Assembly (NCBI GenBank): GCA_009760855.2
Contig: WPIO01000124.1
Span: 449,501-513,500, forward strand
Direction of reading: 5' to 3'
From: Cristatella mucedo
Lineage: Eukaryota > Bryozoa > Phylactolaemata > Cristatellidae
Length of the DNA: 64,000 nucleotides
Each line of letters opens with the position of its first letter. Position 1 is the first letter of the stretch. The position numbers and the translations under genes were made by a program. The notes beneath the pieces were generated by a model. It ran no database searches, was not told the DNA's origin, and saw only the letters and a program-made list of their open reading frames with translations. Positions 36,425-47,682 of the stretch are shown here, piece by piece.

Positions 36425-36538
36425 CGGCTGCAGCGAATGCCCAATCACTTCCGATTCGTCCTTGATCCCTCGCCGGGCGTATGAATCCTTGAGGCCAGTA
36501 GGCTCTGGAGTCGAAACTCGTTGGCAGGTTGACTTCAG
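36425..36538 (-). CDS. TINAGL1-like: Gene B, cathepsin-like exon with substituted active-site Cys
   Basis: The acceptor gttaccgtag is followed by EVNLPTSFDSRAYWPQGF, the start of a mature papain-family domain ('LPxxFDAR..WP'). RPARDQGRIGSDWAFAAA follows, equivalent to 'RDQGSCGSCWAF'. The catalytic Cys is Asp (codon 36444-36446) and the preceding disulfide Cys is Ile. Vertebrate TINAGs have Ser at the catalytic position. The exon is 114 bases, entering in phase 1 and leaving in phase 1 at CAGCCG|GTGAGA. It joins the next exon as WAFAAADVLADRLSI, which fits the family. Confidence 0.92.
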
Positions 36539-37475
36539 CTACGGTAACGGGCATCGTGGCGGCAAAATAGGGCGCCGGACGCCGAGTGCCGAGTAAATGT
36601 CTGACTCCCTGGCCTAGACTCAATCCCCAAAATTCTTTGTAGTCCTTCGCTGTCCACCTGCAAACGTGCTTTCGCGTTTGACATGCGTCGCCTGAAAGGC
36701 TTGGTGGTGCATGCTAGCGCCGCGCATGCGAGGTTTGAGGTCGTTTTGGTCTCAAAAGCGAGGAACTATATTTCGTTTAAATACCAGAAAACGTTCTGGT
36801 AAAAAGCGAGATCAGAGGCTGTCAAGCAGCCGACCTGCGAAATGAAGACTACTCGAGTAGCGAACTGAATCGGTTACAGAATGAGGCCGCCGTCCTTCGT
36901 GCCTTGCAGCTGGACACCTGCCGAAGACACCTCGTTGTAAGATAACAATAAGAATAGCAGGGTGTCTGTGTGGAGGCATTAGGCCCTTTAAATATGCTGG
37001 AACGGAAGTTTGTCCATACGTTAGCGATAGCATGCACAGTACCAGCACGCATAGGCTAACAAAATATACTTCCTTGCGGGAGGAGCAAACGCTTTGAAAA
37101 CTGGGTCAGTTTTCAGCTTTCTTTTTAATTTTAAGGGAGCACTTTTCTTGAGGTTCGACGTAAGTGGGTTTCAAGCTTCAGGAGCTTGAGAACTGATGGT
37201 GCCAATTAAAAAGAATTCGAGTGTTTCTTTAGAGGCCGGACAGCTGAGAGACATGAGTCAGAAGAAACGACGACAAGGTCGCCTCCCTCCGCGGAGAACT
37301 GGATCCACACCTCGGCGCTGCCGTGAACGAAGTAGCTTGAGCAGTTTCCGGAAGAGCTTCCGGTACGCGGTTTTGATGCCGTGGGCACCTAGGCACCACT
37401 CGTTACCCGGGTGCCACGACTGCTCCTACTACAAACGGCAGAGCAGACGCTCGACCCAGGGACCTAAACTCGCGC
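36539..37475 (-). other. Gene B intron; two overlapping unassigned reading frames at 37210-37440
   Basis: On the minus strand one frame reads SWHPGNEWCLGAHGIKTAYR, and a second, from an acceptor-like gcctag, reads GNCSSYFVHGSAEVWIQFSA. Either could be an exon, and the missing TINAG linker exon ('GNxxxFWGxTLxxGxxxRLGT') would be expected upstream of 36538. Neither frame matches it well enough to call. The sequence around 37010-37070 (gcatgcacagtaccagcacgcatag) is a LINE family A 3' UTR remnant. Confidence 0.35.
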
Positions 37476-37800
37476 TCAATACCTGCGTATTTTGAGATCT
37501 TTCAATTGAAATGCGGCCTTCGCCAGCGCATCCTCGTCATTGTCTGACGGAACCGCCGCGCCGATGATAATAACTGCGGTTCTTCCGCCGTCGACAACGA
37601 GGTCAGGGCGCAATGCCCGATTAGGGATTATCTCAGAAAATTCACCACAGGCAGAAGAGTGAAAGAACATACAAGTGAGGTAAATGAGTTTAAAGTAGAT
37701 ACATTGCTTGCTAGGGAGCCACTGCAGGTAAGCGAGAAGTGGTGAAATTGGACAGTTTCGACGCTCACGGCAGACCAGCCTAGCTGGAGAGCTTCACACC
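37476..37800 (-). mobile_element. Diverged CR1/L2-like LINE, C-terminal ORF2 fragment
   Basis: Minus-strand text RLVCRERRNCPISPLLAYLQ, then WLPSKQCIYFKL and FHSSACGEFSEIIPNRALRP, aligns, after small shifts, with the family A C-terminus. Beyond RPDLVVDGGRTAVIIIGAAV the similarity is weak. It is probably an older subfamily. Confidence 0.6.
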
Positions 37801-37802
37801 AA

Positions 37803-37905
37803 GTGTAATAATAATAATTATAATAATAACACATTTGTGTAGAGCCCTCAGAGAACGTAACCTCTTTCTAGGCGCTTTACAGATGCATTACAGCTTCCTA
37901 GTGCT
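37803..37905 (-). mobile_element. Diverged LINE 3' tail
   Basis: Plus-strand reading ataataataattataataataacacatt, then gagccctcagagaacgtaac, then ctctttctaggcgctttaca is the complement of a family A-like 3' terminus. Only the tail is present. Confidence 0.75.
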
Positions 37906-37925
37906 GGAAGACAGGCGAGCAGTGA

Positions 37926-38900
37926 GTTAATAATAATAATAATAGTAATGTACTTGATAAAGAGCCCTCAGAGAACTTAATCTCTTTCTAGGCGCTTTAC
38001 ATTTGCTGCAAAGGGAAATGCAATTAAATGGTAAGCAAAATCATGCTTGAAAAACAAACAAAATTAATAACATGGTTAGGGGTGCCATGCACAGGGTCAG
38101 CATGCAAATGTGGTTAGTGGCAGCATGCACAGTGTCAGCACGCATAAGCACGTGAAGGATGAATCATAGGGACTCACTAAATGCTGTCCTAAATAGGTGT
38201 GTTTTTAAGTTCCTTTTAAATGTGGTCAGGTCAGGGGATGTTCTGACGCAGGTCGGGAGGGAGTTCCAGGCTTTGGGAGCATACGAACTAAATGCACGGT
38301 CTCCAAAGGATTAGAGGTTTGTACAAGGTATTTATAGACTGTTGGATTCCGAAAAGCGGGTGGTACGATGCTTGGCCTGATGGGGGAGTATGTCGGAGAG
38401 ATAGGCTGGAGCCATAGAATGAAGGGACCTAAAAGTGAGCGACAAGACCTTGAAGTCAATCCGTTGCTTGACTGGTAGCCAGTGCAGGTCGGCGAGAAGT
38501 GGAGTAATGTGGCAACTGCGACGCTCACGACAGACAAGCCTAGCTGCAGAGTTGCTCCAGCCGCCGAGACAGAGTAAGACATGTGAGTGGACCAGCTTAG
38601 CGGCGGTATATCATTGTCTGAGAAGGCTCGAATTTTGGCACCACTGCCTGGCTGAAATGTGGCATCCATGACTCTGAAGCTAACCTGGTCATCTAGTGAA
38701 AGGTCACTTTGGAAAAGGACACTCAGACAAGATAGTTTGACTTTGACCACCAGCGGAGGAGTGAGCTTGCTCGTCACGGATCCGAGCGGGCGTAGATTAT
38801 CACTCCACAGGCGAAGCCGCCTGCCGTCTTCAAGGAACTCGAGGCCTATCAAGCCAGCCTCAGTATCAAGGTTGTTGGTGTAATCGAACGCAGATGGTCA
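37926..38900 (-). mobile_element. CR1/L2-like LINE family A copy with diverged upstream part
   Basis: The 3' tail (37926-38010) and C-terminal coding part up to about 38555 match family A closely. From 38555 to about 38850 the frame continues (LRLWSDNLRPLGSVTSKLTP, then VLFQSDLSLDDQVSF) but differs strongly from the other copies, with only QSDLSLDD kept. Either this is a chimera with another subfamily or a rapidly decayed segment. Confidence 0.75.
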
Positions 38901-39383
38901 CTGAGCGGCACTGTGGCGATTGCCACGGAACGCAGGGTGGGCAGCAACAAGGACCAGCTGAGGTGACTTTTCTAACGGAGGAAAGCCAGCTCAATGTAGA
39001 GCGAAGCATGCGCTACTGTGGCGGTGTGGGTGACGAGGCTTTTCTATGTCCGCGACCAATCGCTCACTCCGCTGGAATATCTTATTGTCCAATTGGATAA
39101 TAGTTACTGGCGAGATCAGCCAGCCAACGGCGTATCTTTGATCCTTCTCCGAAAAGCAGGTGCTCTGCTTCGATTTCGCGTAACTCTGCAGGGCGTCTCG
39201 AGATCCGGCCACCCAAGTTGGCCACGCCGGTTGTTAAGCGAAATGTTTCTCTTCAAATGACTCCCATTGATCGATCCAGACGTGATCACGAGAGTTATGG
39301 GCGTCAACAATACACGGCTGAGCATTTGAGTGTCGTCTTACGAAGCCGCATGAATTCTAGGTAGCATATCCAAAGGGCCTCAC

Positions 39384-39744
39384 CAATGGCTGCTGATGAG
39401 TCGGAGGACTCTAGTACGCTGCGGAATGCCCCTCCCAACAATGCTGCGATTGCAATCGTCAAAAGGGCGCCGCCAAACCATCGAAAAGACCGTGGCTCGC
39501 GGCGGCTAATATTCCCGCGCGCTTGCAAGCGAAGCCCTGTGGCCGCGTCTCTAATTTCTCGATGCACGAGGAAAGGATAGGTTTCAGAGAGTGCTAGTGG
39601 GTTCGCGGCGGTGCCACTGTGTGGCCACTTTTGCCTGACCGTCGCGACCATCTGCGGCCCAACGGGTGCAAGGGCATGTGTAAGCAAGGCGACTGGTAAT
39701 TGCAAAGCCAAGAGTATCGCGAAGCACCGACGACATGCATCCAT
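39384..39744 (-). CDS. Candidate first exon of a small signal-peptide/membrane protein nested in gene B
   Basis: The ATG at 39744 has a favourable context (A at -3, G at +4). The product begins MDACRRCFAILLALQLPVAL, a typical signal peptide. About 60 residues follow with one N-glycosylation sequon (NIS), then a strong transmembrane helix (FGGALLTIAIAALLGGAF), and the exon closes at ATTG|GTGAGG in phase 1 after 120 codons. No family is recognised. It has the same strand as gene B and lies within its large intron. I did not find the next exon. An alternative is a chance open frame, but the signal peptide, helix, start context and donor together make an exon plausible. Confidence 0.45.
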
Positions 39745-39934
39745 TCTGAGTGATCCAATTCCACCCAACGAGGACCCGTAGGAAGATGCTATAGGGCAGC
39801 TTTCATGGAATAAAGTTTCTCGACTTTTTTGTCTCGTACAATGGGCAGCCGCCTTGTCTGCTGCTCTGTGCACGAGGTCACAATAAGTCTGACTGTGTAG
39901 CGTCGTTCGCTATGCAATTACGTGTCCCGCCCAA

Positions 39935-40060
39935 GTCGTAACTAAAGGGTAAGTTGGTCGCACTTAGCGGTAACCTAGGTCCGTGTTCTAGCCTTGCACT
40001 GGCCAGTACTTTATTGTCTACTGCAGCCACTGCAGCCACTGCAGCCGCAGCCATTTAAGA
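39935..40060 (+). mobile_element. Old tRNA-derived SINE copy 6
   Basis: The sequence taactaaagggtaagttggt, then gttctagccttgcactggcc and agtactttattgtctactgcagcc, follows the head and body order of the SINE family with heavy divergence. A short cagccact repeat follows. Confidence 0.45.
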
Positions 40061-40558
40061 CTTTTCCTAGTTGCATAAATGGGGCTGAAATCAGCTACCT
40101 GGTACTGACTGTTCCTGTCGGCTTCCCCTTTGCCTCCTTTCGAACTTGTCTCTTTGCTCTAATTTAGTTTGGCTACCTACCTGCGCATGATTGATTGCAT
40201 ATTTCACGTCTCTGCGGCCAGTGGCCAGTGGCCACGCATGTCCGAATGTGTGCTTTAGCATGCTGAACTGAGCGTTGAATGTGTGAATGCCTTTTTGCAT
40301 GCTCGATACCGTGCACGCCACAAATCCTGCGTTTTTTTATTCTCTTGCAGCGTGTTGTAAAGCGGACGGACGGAGATGAAGTTATCTTAGAGCATCGTGT
40401 ACGCAGACTGTTTTTTTATTATTATTACGGTGGTTCGCTTGCACATGTCCATTCACTGACTAAATGGCTTGGAATGAGTAATAAGCACTGAGTGTTGTCA
40501 TTTCCATCGCGGAGTAAGTAGCTAGCTTTAGATTATCACTAATGCGGCGCTTACCAAA
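40061..40558. other. No gene seen
   Basis: Intron sequence of gene B without a recognised element. Confidence 0.4.
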
Positions 40559-40559
40559 C

Positions 40560-40560
40560 C

Positions 40561-40603
<43 letters not shown>

Positions 40604-41935
40604 CGCATGATAAAGCGCCCTCAGAGAGCTCAATCTCTTTGTAGGCGCTCTACATTTGCTGAAAAGGGAAATGCAATTGAATGGTGAGAAAATATCTTGC
40701 TTGATAAACAAACAACATGAATAACAAGGTTAGGGGTGACATGCACAGGGTCAGCATGCAAATTTGGTTAGTGGCAGCATGCACAGTGTCAGCACACATA
40801 AGCACATCAAGGACGAATCACAGGGGCCCACTAAATGCTATCCTAATAGGTGGGTTTTTAAGTTCTTTTTTAATGTGGTCAAGTCAGGGGATGTTCTGAC
40901 GCAAGTCGAGCGGGAGTTCCAGGCTTTGGAAGCATACGAACTAAAGGCATGGTCTCTAAAGAATTTAAGGTTTGTACGAGATATTTGTAGACTGTTGGAT
41001 TCCGAAAAGCGGGTGGTACGATGCTTGGCCTGATGGGGTAGTATATCGGAGAGATAGGCTAGAGCCATAGAATGAAGGGACGTAAAAGTGAGCGACAAAA
41101 CCTTGAAGTCAATCCGTTGCTTGACTGGTAGCCAGTGCAGGTCAACGAGAAGTGGAGTAATGTGGCAACTGCGACGCTCACGACAGACAAGCCTAGCTGC
41201 AGAGTTCTGCACCAGCTGCAATCACCTGATCGCACATGCCGGTAGGCCAGTAAGCAGTGAGTTGCAGAAGTCGAGATCGGATGTTACAAATGCATGGACC
41301 AACTTAGACGTGGTATCCTTATCTAAACAAGCCAGAATTTTAGCAATGTTATGTAGCTGAAAGTAGGCAGACTTGACTGTAGAGCTGATGTGGTCGTCTA
41401 ACGAGAGATCACTTTGGAATATGACACCTAGATTTCGAGCTGATTCAACTGGAGATATGCTGGCAGAGCCAATTTTTGAAGCCAGCCTTTCCAAATTCTG
41501 AATCACACTGGATTTGCCCATAACTAGTAAGTTAGTTTTATCATCCTTTAGTTTTAGAAAATTTGCTGCCATCCATGTGCAGATTTCATCAATGCATGCA
41601 GCAAGTGAGTTGAGAGAATTTGAGGTACTCGAAGGCTGGGAGGGATCAAAGCAAAGGTACAACAGAGTGTCATCCGCATAGAAGTGAAAGCCTAGATTGT
41701 GCTTGGCAATCACACCAGCAAGAGGGAGAGTATAAACCGTGAAAAGAACCGGACCTAGCACGGAGCCCTGAGGTTCCCCATATTTCAGAGGTACCTCGGA
41801 TGATCTTTGTCCATTCACGTCAATATTTTGGAGTCTCCCACTGAGATAGGACCCGAACCATTGCAGAGCAGTGCCAGCGATGCCCAGGCGAGATCAGAGG
41901 CGCTCTAGAAGAACTTTGTGATCGATAGTATCAAA
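40560..41935 (-). mobile_element. CR1/L2-like LINE family A copy
   Basis: The copy begins at its 3' end with an (ata)n tail (40560-40603) and the family terminus. Minus-strand coding follows in two main frames (41221-40838 and 41818-41222) separated by a stop (TGA for an Arg codon). It reaches the RT region ([25 protein letters not shown]) and stops at a sequence matching DTIDHKVLLERL at about 41935. It is 5'-truncated. Confidence 0.9.
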
Positions 41936-42698
41936 TAGACCAAATATTCACATGATCTAATTGGCCAGCTTTCTCTAGTTTTATACGAACATCTCGCCAA
42001 ATAGGCAGAAAAGATCAAGAAAGGGCTTATGGAACTTATGATGTGAGCAGACGTTAATTTTGAATTCCTCGGAGTCAGCGACTGTGAACCAATTGTTAAG
42101 GCTAGATTTTCAAAGCCTTTTAACTTGGCTGTGCACCGTTACAGAGTACTTAGGTACCAGAGGTAACGCTTGCTCATGAAGAAACGTCCGACATCCACAA
42201 AAATAATACGAAAGAGAGAGTTCAGGTTAATCGATTCAATGGCTGCTATCGCCGATCGCGGCTGGAGTCTTGCTCACGCAGTTGAGGAGCGAGGCAGGAG
42301 CTTCTTAAGATGCGGGAGAAATTCGAAGGGAATGGATGAGCACAGGCTTTGCCCATGCCTGCCAATCAATGCTGTGTGCACAACCTAAGAAAGGCGTACC
42401 TCTATGCTGAGGGGTTGCTGGAGCGGCAGCTCTATCTCTTCATGCCCCGGACTCATTTTTACGGGAGCCATAATTCTATTGTTTTTTTCGTATAAAAGCA
42501 TCTTTCTCGCATCTATAAAATGAATAATAAGCCCAAGTAGTACTTGGAGCACTAAGGCTAGACGAGTAGACGGTTGAATACGGCACCAATGTGTCTACTT
42601 TTAGCAGATTGGTGCAAGGATCACACGATCGAATTTGGCTCTTTCTATGCCGTTTTCAGTTGCAATAATCGCGAACGCTAAATCTACCTGCTGTTGAT
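41936..42698. other. No assignable gene
   Basis: A plus-strand frame at 42170-42388 (RGWSLAHAVEERGRSFLRCG) looks protein-like but has no motif and no convincing splice sites. Confidence 0.35.
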
Positions 42699-42699
42699 T

Positions 42700-42845
42700 C
42701 CAGCCACAAGGTAATGCGCTCGCACTCGAGACCAGTCGTGCGTTCAAGAACTGCAGCAGGCAAACCTTTACTGCAAACTGTGAGTTGGTAGAAATACAGC
42801 CTCATAGGCTCTTCAACCGCTATAAACATGAGATTGTTAAATCGG
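42700..42845 (+). mobile_element. Old tRNA-derived SINE copy 7
   Basis: The sequence aaggtaatgcgctcgcactcg, then a B-box-like gcgttcaagaactgc, aacctttactgcaaactg, and cgctataaacatgagattgttaaatcgg corresponds element by element to the younger SINE copies. Confidence 0.6.
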
Positions 42846-44944
42846 CGGAACTTTGCTTTTGAACAATGACGTGATTACGCTGTCTTTACAATGGAGAAAA
42901 TACAGAATTTCTATGATAAGCAGCAAAACTCTTAATCGCGACTTCTACGCTGAGAAGGGTCGAGAATGTCGGAGTTCACCTACCAAGCCTCAGCGAAAGT
43001 ATTTCTTATTAAATATAGTTTGTTGGGAAATCAAAAAACGTAGTAGTTAATACCGTCTGCCGATAACTGGGCCCGACCGGACGTGTTTTTTTCGCATTCG
43101 TAATAAGGCCGAACAAAGGCCAAGGCAGGAAAGGGCGCAGCAGGTTCCCTGTCGAGCGTGGTCTGCTCGCCCACGAGACAGCCTTTGAGCGCTGCAGCTG
43201 CATTCCTTTCTGGCAAATACTGGGCCTGAGCAGTCCCTTTGTCAGCAGCGGTGTTTTCCGAGGCTCATGTCGAGACCATAAGAAAATGCGCTGCCACGCT
43301 CGAACCTCGGCTCAAAAACTGACAAATCGATCAACATGGGCGAGCCACTGACGGAGCGCACCAATGTACTCGGCATTCACTTTTTCCCCAGCGCCCACAT
43401 TGAGATCGAGCGCTAGCCGTTCATCCGATCCGATAACCTTCATCCGATAGAAGAAGAAGCAGAATAGCAACCGTACGCGATGCAGGAGAACTCCAAGCGT
43501 CGACAAACTGGAGGGGGAGCGGAGGGGGAGGGACGCTAATTAGTAGGCTCCATCTGCCACCGCCGATCGTTGTGCAGAGCCGCTCCGTTGGCTCTGCATC
43601 TCGCATGTCCGTCGCTGTCACTTTGACTAATCTCTTATTGCGTACACACTGAGTGGCTCCTTGCGTTTGTTCATAAACCTCTCCCACTTGATCTTTTAGC
43701 TATTCTCGACCACCTTGAAATTCAATTCTTCTCTTTCATTCTCTGAGCCCTATTCATTTCTCTGCCTCTTCCCACCATGGTTCTTAATAATCCATCTTGG
43801 GCTTACTTAGATTTAACTATTGTTTGCGAGTTTACTTTGTTTTCTCTTTTTTTCGTGGTTCATACTTAATATCCTTTCATCAAGACAGCGTCTGAGAGCA
43901 TTTTCAAGAGCTGGCGCACCTGCATCCTCTCCCCCTTCCTTCGAGTATGTCGCATTCCTCAGGCTAATAAAGAGCAACCCACGGTATCTAGCAACGCCCA
44001 GTCCAACATAGTTTTCACGCAATTAGTAATCAGAATAAAAACTGGATATCTCTACTAGACTATTTTTAACTCCTTGGAAGGGACAATCTAGTATGTCACG
44101 AAATCTCCGAAAATGACAACAGCTCAAAGCATTGTCAACGAACTAAGAAAACTTGAGCAAAACCTAGCGGGCATGACCAAATCTTCAGTATCTGCATTGA
44201 AGCTCACGAATTGTGTCAACTTCATTAGATGCTTTGTTGCCATTTTGGAACTTTTGGATTGACCACTGCGCTCATTTTAGTCTTAGTTTATTTAAATTTC
44301 TCTTTGATAACGGGTACGTTTGGTTGCTACAGTCACGGTTGAAACATAATTCCGGCATGCCGACAAACCGAAGACACTGTGCAGATGTCATCTACAAAGC
44401 CGCAGTTTGGGTACGAGTCATCGTTACTATGTGCCGAAATCGTTGGAAGGAATGTGCAGCCCATTAGTGGTTAGGCCCGAGTTTCTTCTTAGGGCTGGTA
44501 TTACGATCTACGCAGGGTCTTGTACACTTATGATTGCGTTGCTCTAGCTGGTAGTCTTTAGAATGCGTTCTCTTATGCCGCCTGCCGTTATTGAACTTTG
44601 CTTTGGACACCCTTTCAGGCCAGGAGGCAGCCACTGGCGCGAGGTGCAAAGTTAAGCACGGCACGCGATAGGCAGGGGATAGAGCTCAGTCTTCGCGCGT
44701 TTGCTCGCTGTGTCGTCTTCAATTGATTTGCATGGGACAACCGTGGCATAGCAGCAAAGGCAGCAGTCGAGCTCTACATGCGACAGACACGGCTGTCTCT
44801 GAGTCAAGAACACGATAGCCAAGAAAACGATTCAAAGCGACAGAAACTCAACGCCATCGCAGAGAGTGACTTTCTACCGTCGGCGGGGTACTCCCCTGCC
44901 ATCTCTCCTCTGCCACGCTCTCAAACAATATTCTCGCTCTCTTC

Positions 44945-44947
<3 letters not shown>
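42846..44947. other. No assignable gene; two weak open frames near 43.3-43.7 kb
   Basis: On the minus strand, 43312-43440 encodes a run of protein-like composition (ALDLNVGAGEKVNAEYIGAL) followed by a stop. Another minus frame, 43421-43687, has TERLCTTIGGGRWSLL. No domain was recognised. The rest is featureless intron. Confidence 0.35.
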
Positions 44948-44995
<48 letters not shown>

Positions 44996-45062
44996 CACTC
45001 TCTCACTCTCTCTCTCTCTCTCTCTTTCTCTCTCACTCTCTCTCTCACGCTCTCTCACTTTC
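44948..45062. repeat. (CT)n microsatellite
   Basis: About 115 bases of ct with aatcact, tttct and cact interruptions. A plus-strand frame from 44778 (RQTRLSLSQEHDSQENDSKR) runs into it; I do not consider it a supported gene. Confidence 0.93.
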
Positions 45063-47595
45063 TTTTTGCGGTCAGACAACCAAGTCAACTAGACACAGTG
45101 ACAAAAACTCATTCTGCCGTTAGTCACAGCGTTGCGTTCAGTTTTTCAAAATAAGGCGACGCGAGCAAAGGACTGAAAGCGAAAGAAGTCCGAACTTGGC
45201 GCTGTGGGGGTGGGTGAGCGTGGCGCGCGCAGCCTCACCCACCCGAGCTGAGCCGCGTTCAAGCTTTCGACCAGCCAGCTCTCGACAAGACAAGCCTCGT
45301 TCGAGCACTCCCAACCGAGCACTGTCCGTCCGCTTTCACTCTTCCGGGAGCAAGTGCTAAAACGGCACGGACGCGCACGTCGGTCGCGGCCGTTTCTCCA
45401 TGCCGCAGGTCCGCTGCTGAAAGCTCTAAATGGCCGCCGAGAAACGGAGCGAATGGCATCCAGGGCTTTGTGTAATGCTTGTACAGAAAGGCTACTTGCG
45501 CTGCCTGTCAACAAATGCAATGTGGCTGCTTATCCAAGCGAGCGAGTAATTTTGGCATCGATAACGGCCACAATTTCAAGCAAGGTGAATAAAGTTCTAT
45601 GCTTAGCACTCATGTGTTTATTCTTTACTTTCACCGGCATGAAGACTGCAGCTTCAACGTAAAATGTACTGTCATGGATTCATGCGTTGACCGAGACACC
45701 GCTGTCGGCTGTAGGACGTCACCCCGTCGTTTGCTTTCTAGCCATCACCACTGTGCGGCAGCTGCTTGTTGCTTCTTAGCTAAAATTACTTTTCAAAAGG
45801 TTTCACGATTGCGCTTCTTAAACTCGCGCGAGCGTTTACAATGGTTTCCTCTTTCAGGGGCGATTTGAAAAGAAAATTGATGCGATACATCATACATTCG
45901 TTCGCAGTTTTATCTACAACCGACTCTGTCAGTCACTAGGGCTTAGGAGAATAGGCTAGGATGCATGCGAAAACGTGCGCTTAATTTACCTCGCTAAGCT
46001 TTTTTTGCAACAGTAAGTGGCTAGTCTAATTTCGCTAAGACCTAAGGCCATTGATGCAGCAGAAGCGGAAATAGGTGGCAACGCACGCATCCCTCTGAAA
46101 GCAAGGCCGCACTGCTGCATTTTTGAGCATAAAGTGTGGCTATAGTGCTGCCTAGCTGGTGCACTCTGAATTTCAAGCATTTTTGTCTCCCTGAAAATTC
46201 ACAGACGAGGAAGTAATTGAATATGCCCGAACCTAATTGAGATCTGATCTCAGGTCTGCAACCTGCCATGCCTACCTCCACGAAGTGCACTAATTCAAAA
46301 CTAGCGAAGCGTTCTCTAACCCAAAGAGGCCGCATACACTGGACAGCAAGAGTGTTTTTGCATTTCTCTCAATTTTATGCTTTCATTTTAATGCAAGGTA
46401 GCTCAACTGGAATAATACGGTCGGCGGAACACTTTCCAGAAAAGAAAGCGTTCGCCAGACTGGCTGTCCCGCTTGCAGCAAAATTCTCTGTTTGTTTGTC
46501 GTCCCACTGTGGACGGCCGTCGGTTGCTCGGTGTCTTTGAAATTAGAGTAATGCAGTTCAAAGAGAAACTATTAAAGATTTCAGAACTTGGAATACATGT
46601 TTGCACGCAGCGAGAGAGAAAAAATATTCAGCTCTGCCGAAAAACTAGATTTGGCCAAAGACCAAATTATTCAGCTTCGATACACAGCAGGGCGAGCGTC
46701 CCCCGGCGAGCGCACAGGCGTCCGTCGTGGGTACAGTCGCACCAGGAAGACATGAACGCACGACGACGCTGAGGAGCGGCCAATGTATGAACGAGTAGAG
46801 CTGCGGCACGGCTGAGACTGGTCTAGCGATCCCTCGACCCGTAGTCGTAAGCTCCAGCCAATGGCGATGCAGCGCGCCTGACTGCTGCGGCATGGCTGTG
46901 CCCGGGAGGAGGGAGGGGGTGATGCTGACACTAGCAAATCGCAGTGCAGCTATTGTGTTTCTGTGCTGCCGAGATTTTGCGATATTTACGAATGACTGTG
47001 TGCCAACTTACAGTGTTAAGTCCGCTTTACCTAAATGGCGTTGCTATAGAGCAAGTCATAGCGATCCACAGACTGTGCAACTCACTTCATTGTAACGATT
47101 CTTTAAACGAAAGCATCGTTACACTTGCTGCAGACTCTGGCAACTCATTGCGAGCTGTCCTGAGCGGGCACTTCTGCGCCACTCAATTCCTCGTCGCTTA
47201 ACTATGCGGCTAGCTCACTTAATCTTCGTTGCTTTAGACCGACTGCTGAGCGCTCGCAGAAAGCCACCTAGGTTAAGAAAGCTCTGCAGAGAATTTCCAA
47301 CGTAGAACCAGCTTAGCCTTTGCGATTTTTTGAGAGAGCTGTTGACGGAACTACGCGTATGCTCGCATTTTACCGGCGAATAAGAAGCATAGCGCTACAT
47401 CTAAGGAATGCGACGACGCGCAGTCGTACCAGACGTTGCAATTAGATCGAGTCCGGGCGCCTTCCTTTAAGAATTCCCCGTCTCGCAGACATCTGTCTGA
47501 AATGAGAAAGCCAGCTAGTTTAAGGAGCAAGCGTCCAGCGCCGCGCGCTCGCTGGTCTCATCCGTCCGTCGCGCTCGCTGTAGTGCGGCCCGCCA
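45063..47595. other. No gene seen
   Basis: Gene B intron (if the exon at 48.8 kb is real). It holds a GC-rich patch at 45.17-45.42 kb with an inverted repeat (gggtgggtgagc / cctcacccaccc, 45209-45244). Nothing else is recognised. Confidence 0.4.
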
Positions 47596-47639
47596 GCGGC
47601 GGCGGCGGCGATGGCGGCGGCAGCGGCGGTGGCGGCGGC

Positions 47640-47677
<38 letters not shown>

Positions 47678-47682
47678 CGGGC
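47596..47682. repeat. (GGC)n-type trinucleotide repeat
   Basis: ggcggc with gatggc, agcggc and ggtggc variants inside a GC-rich patch (47.5-47.8 kb). Gly/Ala/Arg frames across it are artefacts. Confidence 0.92.

Noticed and set aside
37476-37670. Possible restriction-like endonuclease of an R2/NeSL-type retrotransposon (RPDLVVDGGRTAVIIIGAAV)
   Set aside because: The upstream part of the same frame aligns with the C-terminus of the CR1/L2-like family A ORF2, so a diverged L2 copy is the simpler explanation.
43330-43420. Plus-strand reading LGIHFFPSAHIEIER resembling the HFFSPAH motif of hydroxyacyl-CoA dehydrogenases
   Set aside because: The match is only a few residues, ends in a stop, has no neighbouring exon, and the opposite strand is equally open.
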